Positions 37,572 through 49,440 of a DNA stretch of 64,000 nucleotides are shown here, one piece after another. Source of the stretch: Isoetes taiwanensis (Eukaryota; Streptophyta; Lycopodiopsida; Isoetales; Isoetaceae). Numbering within the stretch: the first letter of the stretch is position 1; each line of letters starts with the position of its first letter. The notes below the pieces were generated by a model. That model had not been told where the DNA came from. It saw only the letters and a program-made list of their open reading frames with translations, and made no database searches. The stretch lies in assembly GCA_021234155.1 (NCBI GenBank), contig JAJEKV010000047.1:5037637-5101636 (forward strand). The letters are read 5' to 3'. The translations under genes were made by a program, and so were the position numbers.

Positions 37572-40348
37572 ATGGCAAGGAAAAAGATCAGAGAATTCCA
37601 ATCAAAGAGGCTTCTTAAAGAACATCTGAAACGGCTTGCTGGCATTTCACTTGAAATTAAATCTGCTCAGGTATGTTCGTTCTGCTATGGTTACTTGGCT
37701 TTTCTATGTCAAAATTATAAGAAGTCAAATTTTCTTAATTTACGTGGAGATTGACAAGACTGGAATTTATATCATGGTGCATCAGTTTGAAGCAATGGTT
37801 ATATTTACTCAGATTTTGTTTTAATTGATATTTTTTTCTTGTAGGTAACAAAAGAAACCGACTTTAAGGAATTGGCTGACAATGAACCTTGGCTAAACTT
37901 AACAAGGCTTGTGGTAAAGCCAGATATGTTATTTGGAAAGCGTGGAAAGAGTGGTCTGGTAAGTTTCTCCCTTTTCTTTCATAATTCATAACTGTAGGGC
38001 CAATGTTCCTTATGACTTTGCAATGCAGGTTGCGTTGAACTTGGATTTAGCTGGGGTAGAAGCCTTTGTGAAGGACCGCCTTGGGAAGGAAGTTGAAATG
38101 GGTGGAGCTAAAGGTCCCATTACAACATTTATAGTGGAACCATTTGTCCCTCATGACACTGAATTTTATTTGTCAATCACATCTCAACGCCTTGCCTCTG
38201 AGATAACATTTTCAGAATGTGGCGGCATTGACATAGAAGAGAATTGGGATAAGGTAGGGGTGGCATTCTTTTTGTAACTATTTGCTACCTGCATGTTGAA
38301 GCAATAGAAAACATAACTTCTGGCATGGTATGTAGTTTCTTGCATGGTTCTGGTTCGGCTTTAATGATGAAATTACTCGTACAGGTGAAGACCATTTCTG
38401 TACCTACTCAACAAAGTTTGACATCCGAACTTTGTGCACCTTTAATTGCAACACTCCCATTGGAGGTCTGCCATTTGTTTTTGCATGCTTCAACATGTGT
38501 TCTTATCCCCTCTGCTTTTCTTAAGATATTAGTCTTCAAATGTCTGCAGATACGTGGCAAAATTGAAGCTTTTATAAAAGGTGTCTTCAACGTATATTCA
38601 GGTGTGTTATGTTTATGACAATGATGAGATCATGAGCATGGCAATTTGCAACTTGTTAGTTTCATATTCATCTGTACCATATTTCGTTTGGTTCATAATT
38701 TTGCCATGGTTTAGATAGCAAACTATACATTCTAAATGGTAACTTATTTTATGCATTGATGTGGAAATGGTTTTGTTTGGCACGATCAAGAGGGTTGAGA
38801 TCAGATCCTCAGGGCACATTCAATCCTGATTACAAATCTAGGAGGTCACTCATACTTATGTCACTAGAAAGGCTTCATAATAATTACTGGAATAGGGCTG
38901 ACGGTTAATTGTTCAATAACTATGTGCAAGGTTTTGTCTTTATATCCTTAGATGAATTTCTATAAGGATACAATGTAAGTCCTAAAGCAAACTTTTCTGC
39001 ATTTTGCTGACCAAATGGTCTTGTGTTTACAGATTTAGACTTCACTTTAATTGAAATGAACCCATTCACACTGGTGAATGGTGAACCATATCCCCTCGAT
39101 ATGCGTGGTGAGCTGGATGATACAGCTGCATTCAAAAATTTTAAAAAGTAATGGCCATGCGTTTAGGAAATGCAATTTCTTTTTATACCTTCTCAAATTT
39201 GCTAACGTAACTTCGTTGGACAGATGGGGGGATGTTGAATTTCCAGTGCCATTTGGAAGAATCATGACTCCTGCCGAAGAGAGAATACATCACATGGATG
39301 AGAAGGTAAAGAATGGAACTATACAAGTCATAAAACCTTGATATGACAAAACACTAAAGATAATCTTTCTTGCCTTATACACAGACTGGCGCCTCATTGA
39401 AGCTGACAATACTTAACTCAAAAGGTCGAATTTGGACCATGGTAGCTGGTGGGGGTGCCAGCGTCATATATGCAGACACTGTAAGTTCGAATTGTTGTAA
39501 TTGCCTCTGCTCTTCTTCTTTTGGTGTAGTGTTTTTCACACTTTATATGACTTGCAACTTCTGGATTTTAGGTTGGTGATCTTGGGTATGCTCATGAGCT
39601 TGGTAACTATGCTGAATACAGTGGGGCACCTAGTGAAGAGGAGACACTGCATTATGCACGGACTTTGATAGATGTATGTTTGTTTATCTTGTTTCGTATA
39701 ATAATATTTTTTTAGCATAGTGTAGTAAAATATATCTTCGGTAACTTATATTATAATCTTCTTTCAGTGTGTTACTGCAAATCCAGATGGTCGGAAACGT
39801 GCTCTTCTGATTGGAGGCGGCATTGCCAACTTCACAGATGTTGCGGCTACCTTCAGCGGCATCATTACTGCTTTGCGAGAGAAGGTAATTTTTGTAAGTT
39901 ATTACAAGAAACTCTTGTCGATGTTGTGCTGAACCAGTGCACATGCTGATGAAATGACATTAAGTTCACTCAAGGATCTTTTATCATTAGGACTATGGCT
40001 TTTTTCTTTAGACGCCTCCTACATGGAATTTGATTTTGTATTGCCATCCCCAGTATTAAGGAAATTGACATGGCATAATTACAGGAGGCCCAGCTGAAAG
40101 CAGCAAGAGTGCACATTTTTGTTAGAAGGGGGGGACCAAATTACCAAAGGGGTCTTGCAAAAATGCGGGCACTTGGTGAAGAGGTTGGACTTCCCATTGA
40201 GGTAAATCTTAATACCATTTGTGATTCTAAAAGCCCATTGCCTGGTATTCACCACAAGTTCTTTCAGGTTTTTGGGCCAGAGGCAAGTATGACTTGCATT
40301 TGCAAAAAAGCAATCGACTATGTGAAAGACACCGTCTTTGTACAATAG
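37572..40348 (+). CDS. ACLA: ATP-citrate synthase (lyase) alpha chain, subunit A
   Basis: Subunit A of heteromeric plant ATP-citrate lyase, which with ACLB cleaves citrate with CoA and ATP to acetyl-CoA and oxaloacetate in the cytosol. Twelve coding exons join in frame: 37572-37670, 37845-37958, 38029-38253, 38385-38465, 38550-38601, 39033-39147, 39224-39305, 39385-39480, 39572-39673, 39768-39884, 40085-40201 and 40268-40348. All have GT..AG borders. The 426-aa product is close to the usual 423. It starts [20 protein letters not shown] and has an ATP-grasp half (LIEMNPF at about 196-202) and a citrate-binding half ([12 protein letters not shown] at about 277-288, [14 protein letters not shown] from about 338). 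No transit peptide is seen, matching a cytosolic enzyme. The phosphohistidine site lies in ACLB and is not expected here. It looks intact. It converges on the ADCL-like gene. Confidence 0.97.
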
Positions 40349-42369
40349 GAAAACATTTCATCCAATCAATTTAATAACTATTTAATCTGAGCTCCAGGCA
40401 ACATCTGGTTGAAAATGCATTTATAATAACTGTTTTAAGATCCCTTTTTAAAGTGAAGATCGATCAGATCTCTGATGAATTCCAAACAAAATAAATAAAC
40501 AACAAAGTTTGCCACACGACACAGATCAAGAGATGCATTCAAACTCAAAGCCCCAGATACTGTGATATCTCCTACTCAGGATTCCTTTACAATTAGCAGT
40601 AATGAAAATGAGATTACAACTTAATCTCCCAGACGCATAAGCAGATTATTTTACCTGAAACCTTACACCATGCTGTAACTCCCATTTGATTTAATTGGCA
40701 ATCTTTGTATGTCCGCAATTGACCTCTTCCCAGTTGTGATAGCATAGTTCAATCTCAACTAATTATTAATATATTGAGCTCTCATCTCTCAGCACAAATG
40801 GTTGAAGACAATGATAAAAGTTGGAATAGGATGTGGTTATTCTTTCATAGTTCTTCTAAACATCGTTGCAAAGGTTACACTAGTAATGTTTATGGTCGAA
40901 ATTATGGTTATTTGGACTTTAAATAATCTTAGGAAGTATCTGTATTCTTGCATGAAATAAATCTCGTTTGAAGGCATCTGCTTTACAGCCTCTCGCTTGA
41001 GATTGATAATTTTGTTTGTGATCCTGCCTCTGGCTTGCATAGTCGACAGTCTCTGTTCTCAATCCATACATTTGCGTCTCCAACTTCCCACAAATTGTGC
41101 AAATACATAAATAGCTAGTATCCTAACGAGCATATGATGAATGACACAACACCATAAGAGCAGCCCAGGAAGCCCACTCTTTATTTCCTAAATCTAGAAA
41201 GATTTTAAACATAAAATCGAGTATCACCAAAAATGAATAAAATCTTGCACAAAATATTGAAATGAGTTAAGCTAGTACAACTCAAAGAAAAGATAGAAGG
41301 GGAAGAATTTTCCATCTGCGATAATGAACTTGGCATAATTTAGCATCTCTATCCAAGACAGTGAGAATCCAAGTGGGCTTGAATTGGGAATCTATAATGG
41401 TAGTAGAGAAATGGATCAAAATACAAGCCCACTACCTGATCTTGTTCGCTTCTTGGGCAGTGCAGAAAATTTCGTGTACATACTATACGAGTCCAATATA
41501 AGAAAAGATTTAGGATCAAATGTGGAACATATTTGATCCATAATGTGGCTACAAGTCCAACTTACATAATGTTTCACCAAAAATGCATAGTAATCATAGT
41601 GGACATGTACGCTTACAATGCAACCCTTGTTATGCATGCCCTTATGACAGGGAGCTCCAAAAGCTTTGTTTAAATATAAATTATTTGGGTTAGATAGTAT
41701 GATGCAAAGTTGGCAAAGACGCGATTTCACAAGGCTTCTACTAAAAATGCCAAACTCTAGTGCCATTTTAGATTGATACAATCCATCAAGTCTGATACCT
41801 GCATCCTAAGGTGTTCTTCAAAGATCAAGCTCCTTGTCCAGCCTAACTGCAACCTCGAAATATTGGTTCCCAAAACGAGTTCCATGTTCCTCACATTCCT
41901 AGAGCCCAAAATTAAGTACTCCAAGGTTTTAACAAATTTTCAGATAAGACTCGTTCTTCTATTAATAAACTATGATAACCTAAGACAGCAAATGGCTTTG
42001 TCTTTGCCTGAGTTGCCTATGACCTGAGCTTCTATCCCAGTGCACAAATATTCTGATTCTTCCGCAACTCAAACGCGATTGTTTTATTCGGCCTGTCCTG
42101 TATATTTTCTTATTCCATCACCCTACTGTCTCCTCCTGTCAAATTTTGCATGGAGACCATTTTCGGGTTTCTATTGCAATTTCAATACTACCTTATCTTC
42201 TAGTTGATATGAAGCATCCAAGGTAATTTGCTATGTTTTTCCCTTTATGGTAGGAATTGGACCAACAATACCTCAGCCCCAGGCTTTGAAAGCAAATAAT
42301 TTCGTTTCACTACATTTCGAACATACATTGAGTAAAATTCTGAAGTCATAAATACATTTCGTTTTGGCA
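40349..42369. other. Spacer between convergent ACLA and ADCL-like genes
   Basis: This 2-kb AT-rich spacer must hold both 3' UTRs and poly(A) sites. No further gene, tandem repeat or transposon terminus was recognised. Minus-strand ORFs of up to 121 codons (41416-41781) lack known motifs. Confidence 0.6.
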
Positions 42370-45004
42370 TCAGTATGGTACTGGCACTCTCAGAGTCACT
42401 GGCCCATGACGCATATCCTCTATAAGGAGATTACGAAGAGCTAAAGTGACTGGCCCTGGTTGTCCTGCATCTCAAAACAAACAACATGATTGCAAACCTT
42501 GTATATAGAGGAAAATGAATAGGTATAAGAATTGACTTACCATCACCAATTTGTTGATCATCCCATTTCACAACCGGCAAGATAGGTAAACTGCTTCCTA
42601 TTAGCATCATTTCACGAGATGCTTTTCCTTGCTCAACTTTAATCTTTCCCACGGTAATTTTGGAGAGAAGACCTGCACTTTCTGGATCTCCCTTCTCTGT
42701 ATTTGGAGCCAGAAGTTTTGGAGCGAGGGCAATCATTCTTCGCGCAGTGCAGCCAGATAATACTGTGTCAAATGAGGGTATCAACAACTCCCTTGCCTCA
42801 GTCACAAAAGCCACATTCAGGTTAGGCCCTTCAGCAACAAATCCTTCTGAGTCTAACCATATGGCAGTGTATGCCCCACATTCTTCTGCTTGTAGCAACG
42901 ACAAAGCATTTGGCAAGTAATTAACATTCTTCATTGTAGCAAACTCAGGTGGTTTGACAGCGACAGTGGAAGTAATTACTTTTGCACCTTCTGCGCTTTC
43001 CGAAAACCCATTTGACTCAAGCACAATTGCATAAAATGCAGACCGGGGACACTCAGACGACGATAAACCAAATCCTCCAGGTCCAGCTGAGAGCCAATAT
43101 CGCAAATTACCTAGCTTGCAGCCAGAAGCAGCAACTGTTTCTATTAGAATTTTTCTCAGAATTGATCTTTCATATGGCAGACTAATCTTAGCCATTGCAG
43201 CAGATTTCAGAATACGATCTAAATGACCATCCAACTCATAGAGGTATCTAATGGCAAAGAAGACAACAGCAAGTCAGCTTTCATACACCGCATGATTGTG
43301 TTAGCATATAATCTGAAATTGGACTTCATAATGCCATTATAACTCTATAAGCTATGTCATCTATAGTACAAGAAAAACGATAATATGGTATGGTGTTGTA
43401 TGTAAAGATTGCAACATCTCACCAGAGTTGAATGTTCTCACCCATCAGCAATTATAGCGGTGTCAAACACACCATGTCCTCTATGAACCATGTGGTCATC
43501 AATAGGAATGACCATTGCTGCTGGATCTGTGGTGATGCCACCTACAACACTGGAATACATTGCTCGATAGTTGCTCCGTTTTGGCTCCATTGCAATCTTC
43601 AAATTTTCGACTACCTGAAGCAATGCCAGCCACAACCTAATGAGAAATAGCCGAGTCAAAGATGCAAAAAACAAACAAACTCATTGCAAATGTTGCTCAA
43701 TGTCCTCATGGTGTGGCATTTAAATTGCACAGTTCTTCAAAAGCAGCAGCAAATATTTCATCTTATTTTAAAGCACATAAATGTTCAGGGTCAAACTTCA
43801 ATAAGCACAAGAGCAACATGCTATATCATCTTAACCAAACAGACATTGAAGGCTTTTAAAGTACATAAATGTTCGGGGTCAAACTTCAATAAGCACAAGA
43901 GCAGCATGCTATATCATCTTTACCAAACAGACATTGAAGGCAACTTAAAGAACCAAAACAAAATTAACTAGAGCATAAATAAGACCATCCACAATCCAAG
44001 CATTAAACGTCATCTCCAAATCAAAACTACTAATACAAGTTAGAACTTCCAAACAAAGTGACTGGATATGCCAAAAATTTTATAGCATCAAGCGCACAAA
44101 ACGTTCGTTGAGGGAAGTTATCAAGGTCTTTTATGGTTGCAAATTTAAAATGCCTCTTTAATATGCTGAAACTGTGTCCTCGCATTTGTCTGTGGAAAAT
44201 GATAAGACATGCATCCAAAATGAGGACAGCTCCACATAATTAAGCTAGAAGACATAAGGCAGGTGTTACGAAATGAACTTTACTATTTCTGACAGTACTA
44301 TGAGCTGGCTTTAGGTTCTGGTGCAGGTCTGAGTCAATGAGAAAGAATGAACTCATAAATCTGATTGTACACGTCCTTCCATTCACATGTTTCAGCTTCA
44401 AAAATGCTCTTAAATTAAGTTCTTGAAGCAACAAATTCAGGTCCATTGCAAAAGGAATGTACACAGACCTGAGATAAAGATAGAAGGGGCGTCATGTTTT
44501 GCTCCGAAACCCTCAGATTGTCATGCTCGCCAACTGTAAGTACAAAGTTAATAAACAAAGCAAATTTATCAAATGGATTTTCTTCTGGGTTATAAATATA
44601 ACAAAACCCACACTTAAAATATAGCACTCAAAACCAAAGACAAAATTTAGCTATTGTAAGATATAGAAGGACAAAGGTAATGGGCGACTATCCAGCTAGC
44701 TATTTGAGCAAATTGCAGTATAGTGTTTATGTTGAATGCGCATGCTACTTCATTGAAAATGTTGAGCTTTGATGGCAGATCAGAACCGTGGACTTCTGAT
44801 ACTAGGTTGAGACGGGCAGCGAAATGACATTTTGATCAATCAAAAGATTAAACAGATGAAACCACTAGAAAACGAATTTCGGGATCTGATCTTACCTTGT
44901 ACATGAGACATTCGTACGCGTAATGAAGTGAGAACAGGGGCAAGGGCAGGCCGAGTCTTAAATAGGGGAGACTGAGAGACAAAGGAGAAAGGGGAAGAAG
45001 ACAT
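42370..45004 (-). CDS. Plastid class-IV aminotransferase-fold enzyme: aminodeoxychorismate lyase / D-amino-acid transaminase
   Basis: Orthologue-like to Arabidopsis At5g57850. That enzyme is described both as ADCL, which makes p-aminobenzoate for plastid folate synthesis, and as D-amino-acid transaminase DAT1. Five exons on the minus strand join in frame: 45004-44896, 44533-44469, 43614-43442, 43247-42541 and 42470-42370, with GT..AG introns. They give 384 aa. Residues 1 to about 40 are Ser/Arg-rich with few acids (MSSSPFSFVSQSPLFKTRPA), a likely chloroplast transit peptide. The fold motifs are IDDHMVHRGHGVFDTA (about 97-110), the PLP lysine in ATMKNVNYLPNA (about K222) and EGPNLNVAF (about 255-263). 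The C-terminus GPVTLALRNLL..D is typical of the family. It looks intact. Which activity dominates cannot be read from sequence. Confidence 0.93.
43771..43945. repeat. 88-bp tandem duplication in an intron of the ADCL-like gene
   Basis: ACATAAATGTTC(A/G)GGGTCAA and the following sequence through CCAAACAGACATTGAAGG occur twice, starting at 43775 and 43863. The copies differ at few sites. The duplication lies in the intron between coding exons 2 and 3. Confidence 0.9.
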
Positions 45005-45558
45005 AGCTACACCTTAACACTGTCAAAGGGGTGGTGTTGTCATATTTAGCATACACACTTATGTCACAACGCCATTAAACAATTAGGAATGACAGTATTT
45101 GTACTTATCATAAGTTGCCAAAAATTCTTAACATGGTTCACCCATTGTCTAGAGGGGGGATTTTGGGAATTTGAAAGCCGTATTTACTCCAACCCATTGT
45201 CTAGAGAGGGAGCTCTTGGAACCATATCAATGCCAGGCAGAGGAATCAATGGTTTTGGTCTTATGGGAAAATTTGTTCGTAGGAAAGATTTCCAAAACCA
45301 TAATTTATTTCAAGAGGTCCCCTTTTTTTTTGTCTACTAGCTTATGGTCAGCTGATGTCGCGGTAGGAGGTCAATGTCATGGCAGGAGGCTTGGGATGCT
45401 GTGTTTTGCTATCTTGATTCTAATAGCTTTTGGATGTTCAAGATGCTGGGTTGTGTTTTAGTAGCTTCAGGATGTTGGGCTGGGTTGTGTTTTAGTAACT
45501 TCAAGATGCTTGGAATGCTGGGTTGTGCTATCTTTATTTCTGTTGGCCTTTCATGTAT
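45005..45558. other. Upstream region of the ADCL-like gene
   Basis: The promoter of the minus-strand gene is expected here, but no clear TATA box is visible. 45380-45540 carries repeated GATGCTGGGTTGTG / TTTTAGTAnCTTCA phrases, an imperfect short tandem repeat. Confidence 0.45.
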
Positions 45559-45671
45559 GGGGGCATATTCATTAGGACCACATTCCGGTATGGACCGTTG
45601 GGGCCCGCGATTGGCGAAGCCGGAAGCGGGTCACGAGCACACCGAAATGTGGGATTAATGAGCATGCCCCC
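45559..45671. mobile_element. MITE-like foldback element, 113 bp
   Basis: Thirty-bp imperfect arms: GGGGGCATATTCATTAGGAC..CATTCCGG on the left and the inverse of CCGAAATGTG..TTAATGAGCATGCCCCC on the right. They enclose a GC-rich loop (TTGGGGCCCGCGATTGGC). No clear target duplication was found. Confidence 0.6.
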
Positions 45672-46032
45672 ACATCATGGAAAGGGGGAGCAGAATTGCT
45701 CCCCTTTTTTAGGTTGCCCCTAGGGGGGCAAACCCTAGCTCATGTGGTTTTTGGCATATTCTAAGTATATGCTGGAATATACCTAGAATATGCTAGAAAC
45801 CGCTCCAAACTGTTGCTTGTAAACTGCGGTCGCCTTTGTTGGTGGTCCAACTCAGTTGCCTGTGTTCGAACCGGCAAACCGACATTCATTCTATAGGAGA
45901 TCTGGCAGTTCACAGTGGCACAATACAGACTACGCCTGTGGCAGACTTCTAGATTTTTCTTGAAGCGGGTTTGAAATTGGTGGATGCACAAGATCCTAGT
46001 GTGAGCGCCTTGAAGCTAAGCTTCGAAATATT

Positions 46033-47050
46033 ATTTGATTTGATTTGATTTATTATCACGCCATATCAAACCCTCAGGTCCATTAGGCGACAAAAAGAAA
46101 TACATATAATAAGTCCACTAAATGAGGCCTCTTGCCTCCATATCATCTGCTAGACTATTCAAGTCTAAAATCGTTTTCCGATGTCCCCACCACGATTGAA
46201 GATAAGCTCCAAGCCGCGTGGGAGGCATCGAAAGTAATAGCGTAAAGCTTCTAGACAAAGTAGCATCAATCCCAAAAGCATCACGTACCTCTTCAAATCT
46301 AGAGCATTCCAGGAAGGCATGGTGTTCATCTTCCACAACAGGTTCTCTGCAACATGGACAAAATCTTAGCTCATGTGGAATGTCATGAACACGCTCTACC
46401 TCCAAGGAGTGAGACCGCAACCGAGCTTGGGAAATAAGCCTGCGTCGTTTGTATCCCATCAAAGTATCAAGGTAATCTTGTTCCACATAATTAATCATAA
46501 GGTTCACCTCCCGTTTGTAATATTCCATTTTTTGTGCCAAAGGAGATGCCCATAAATGGTGGATAACTTTTTCAGAAATGAGTACGAATCCCCAGTGCTG
46601 TATCAGGAATGTCTAAAATGTCTATCCCCCATTTGTGAAGCCAATCTATAAGCAGCTTGTACCATCCAATATACGGTTGCCTCATTGACTCTTGAAGGGC
46701 TTGGTGCGGGAGGCGATCCTCTTCAAGATGTTGGACTCTCTGCAAGTACTCAAGTGCCTGGCATAGTGCTTCTGCTTCTGCTTCTAATGGTAGAAAACAT
46801 GTCTCTGCAAGCAACATCTCGTAAGGTGTTTGCACTTTCACCCCAAGTTCTTCCATCAAAAATCTTTTCTGTATATTTTCAATACTCGCCCATTTCTTTT
46901 TTGACAGGCCTGGTCCCCAAACCGAACATCCGTATAGTACCACAGGTTGTACCAACATTTTAAACATAAGTTTTCGCATACTCCATTTCTGTATATGCAT
47001 ATTCCTCCACAAACTCATTGTGCCATATAAAGCTCTCATTGAGCTCTCTG
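46033..47050 (-). mobile_element. 5'-truncated LINE, ORF2 C-terminal part
   Basis: Reading leftward, 47039-46572 encodes MRALYGTMSLWRNMHIQKWS, then VQPVVLYGCSVWGPGLSKKK (the LYG..VWGP block after the RT domain). After a frame change near 46560, 46540-46118 continues to a zinc-knuckle region, LRFCPCCREPVVEDEHHAFL..C. The 3' end is a pentanucleotide (AAATC)n tail at 46052-46033. Long open stretches mean it is younger than the LINE at 15090. The RT core itself is missing, as expected from 5' truncation during reverse transcription. Confidence 0.88.
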
Positions 47051-47945
47051 CATTTCAAGAACTATAATACAAGCCTTGTTTGGGGATGAAAAATAGCTTG
47101 CTTTGCTCTGAAAGCAGTAGGATTTGACGCGTAATCATATTTCTAGCCCATGTTTTTGTGATTCTGACTTTAAATACCTTATTTGTAGTCCATTTTTCTA
47201 CGATTCAGAGCTTGAAAACCATGTTTCTAACCCAACCAATTGTTTTGTATATGAGCAATTGCTTTCTACCCATGTCGCTTGCTGAAAATAGGATAAACTG
47301 TCTAAAAGCCATCAGGTTGCCGATATGGTCTGTTCAGGACTTGGTTCAAATCCGGGAAGGGCAAGAACATCTACAGTATTATGTCTCCTCTGTCGAACCT
47401 TCTTTGGCCCTATTTTTATCTGATCATCAGATGGCATGGTTAATGGGTGATGCAACCCTAATGCTTTTCTAAACAGTCAGTTGTATACTCTGGATTGTAG
47501 AGATGGATGTAAACTGCAGATTTATAGCGCGGCTTATTTCGAGGTGTGTTATCTAGCATAGAGGGCAGTGTCTGCACTAAACTATCTCTGGAGCTCAAAT
47601 ATGGTGATGTGATGAGAGTGAACACGTGGTCACAATCATTTCACTTTAACGCCTTGAAGCATTTTCTTGCAGAGGGGTTTTAGAAGCATATGCTCGAAAA
47701 CCCTATACTTCATGAAATCTTTGGATATGAACTGCAAGTGGAGAAACGAATATCTCTCACTGCAAAAAAGAAAAGAATATACTTTTTCTTCTTGATGGAT
47801 GACAAACTCTATTGAAACTCCAAGCTAAAAGCCAGATATACAAATGCACAAGCGGGAATAAAATCTCAGAGGATAATCATGATCCATTTAGTAGAACCAC
47901 CAGCCTATGCATAAGACAACACACTCAAACGGAACTCAAATATCC
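47051..47945. other. Region of low-copy unknown sequence and old duplications
   Basis: A 104-codon ORF (47158-47472) has no recognised motif. A phrase at about 47490-47530 (ATTGTAGAGATGGATGTAAACTGCAG) resembles 49138-49163, and 47690-47765 resembles 48650-48735. The coding-like repeats further right were therefore once more extensive. Confidence 0.45.
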
Positions 47946-48620
47946 ACTGTCACTTGGCGGGAGCAAGCGAAGAGCAATGGTAGGCTTTAGCAATTCTAGC
48001 TTGTGCGTCCTGGAGGACAACTGCAGGAGGAATATCCAAACCCTGAAAGACACACAATCTCCTGCGCTTCCAGATGGACCACAACAACCATCCTGATGCT
48101 AAATGAAATGCTTGGCTCTGCAACTTATTCCAAGTATCCAGATAAATAGCCAGGAGCACTTGCTAACTTGTCAATGTCACATGAAAAAGAGAAAGCAGCC
48201 AAGACTAAACAGGCTGGAGATGATCACATAAAAAGAAACAATACTCAATAGTCTTGTTCCTTTGCTTGCACAGTGGGCAGAATGCTGACACTCGAGGATC
48301 AAATATGTGGACAAGCACATTCACACGAGGGCATCTGTGAAGAATCTACCACCAAAGCACAGCCACCTTAGGATGAAGTAGTTTATCCCAAGTCCACATA
48401 CGTCTCCAACTAGGAGGTGGGAGCTGAAGGGACCACTTAGTGGATGGCGGAAGGATATCACCATTGACAAGCAGCCTATAATAGAGTTCAAGCCTATGCT
48501 CATGAACACTCTGGTGGGAAATCCACATGCGACCTTCAATAGCCGCTGGAGCAACCAATGGCAGAGTATTAGCAACCTTTTGCCAAATAGTTTTGTCCCA
48601 TCGGGACAATAAGAATTTTA
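47946..48620 (-). mobile_element. LINE / RT-derived zf-RVT domain fragment
   Basis: The minus strand from 48609 reads MSRWDKTIWQKVANTLPLVA, then WSLQLPPPSWRRMWTWDKLL and HPKVAVLWWRFFTDAL. After frame changes it gives FCPLCKQRNKTIE near 48270 and SGWLLWSIWKRRRLCVFQGL (48100-48040). This order (K.W..L...K...F.WR...D.LP, CPxC, WxxW..RN/RR..F) is the zinc-binding-in-RT (zf-RVT) domain at the C-terminus of plant non-LTR retrotransposons. It is frameshifted and truncated, and of a different family from the two tails with pentanucleotide repeats. Confidence 0.75.
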
Positions 48621-48761
48621 TTTGAAAGATTTGTCATGTCGCTACATGAATGTATGTAGGAAATCCTCTGCTTCATGAAGTCTTTGAATTTGAATCGCGA
48701 ATGAAGTGGAGAAACACGATCTTTGACTGTGAAAGAGAAAAGATTATGGAATAGTGCAGTC

Positions 48762-49440
48762 GGATAGCAAGCTACGTTTGGGAAATTCAAAAGCCATGGA
48801 AGCAGCAACGCCACTCTCTCTTTGGGTATTATAAGAAACAACATGAGTATAACTGTTGCGGATGTTGCAAATTCAGATGATCCATCTAAAAAAGATCAGT
48901 TGTGGGAAGAATAATATAGGGGATAGCAAACTGCATTTAGGAAATTCAAGTGCCATGGAAGCAGCAATACTATTCTCTCTTGGGAGTAAGCTTTATATTA
49001 TAAGGAACAACATGAATATAACTATTGTGGATGCTACAAATGAAGATCCATCTAAAAAAGATCAGTTGTGTGAAACTATTGCTGGAAAGGGCTTATTTAA
49101 AACGTTCGTTACCAATTTCTGGTCCAATATTACCGATTGTAGAAATGGATGTAAACTACAGGTTTATAATCTGACAATGGATTTGTGGAGTAGTGTAGTG
49201 GATAGCAAGCTGCATTTAGGAAATCCAGGGGCCATGGAAGCAGCAAGCAGCGCTACTCTATCTTGGGGATAAACTTTGTATTATAAGGAACACATGAGTA
49301 TACGTAACTATCGTGGAGGTTGCAAATGCAGATGATCCATCTAAAAAAGATCAGTTGTGGGAAACTATTGCTGGAAAGGGCTTATTTAAAATGTTCATCA
49401 CCAATCTCTGGTCCAATATCTGGCAGAAGCAGATTAAAGA
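48762..49440 (+). repeat. Three degenerate copies of a coding-like module
   Basis: Copies begin at 48762, 48921 and 49199 with GGATAGCAAnCTnCnTTTnGGAAAT. They encode variants of DSKLHLGNSSAMEAA, then NNMNITIVDATNEDPSKKDQ and LCETIAGKGLFKTFVTNFWS. The second and third are fuller and alternate with NGCKLQVYNLTMDLWSSVV. The reading frame is partly conserved between copies, so the source was probably an exon. I do not recognise the protein. Confidence 0.75.
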
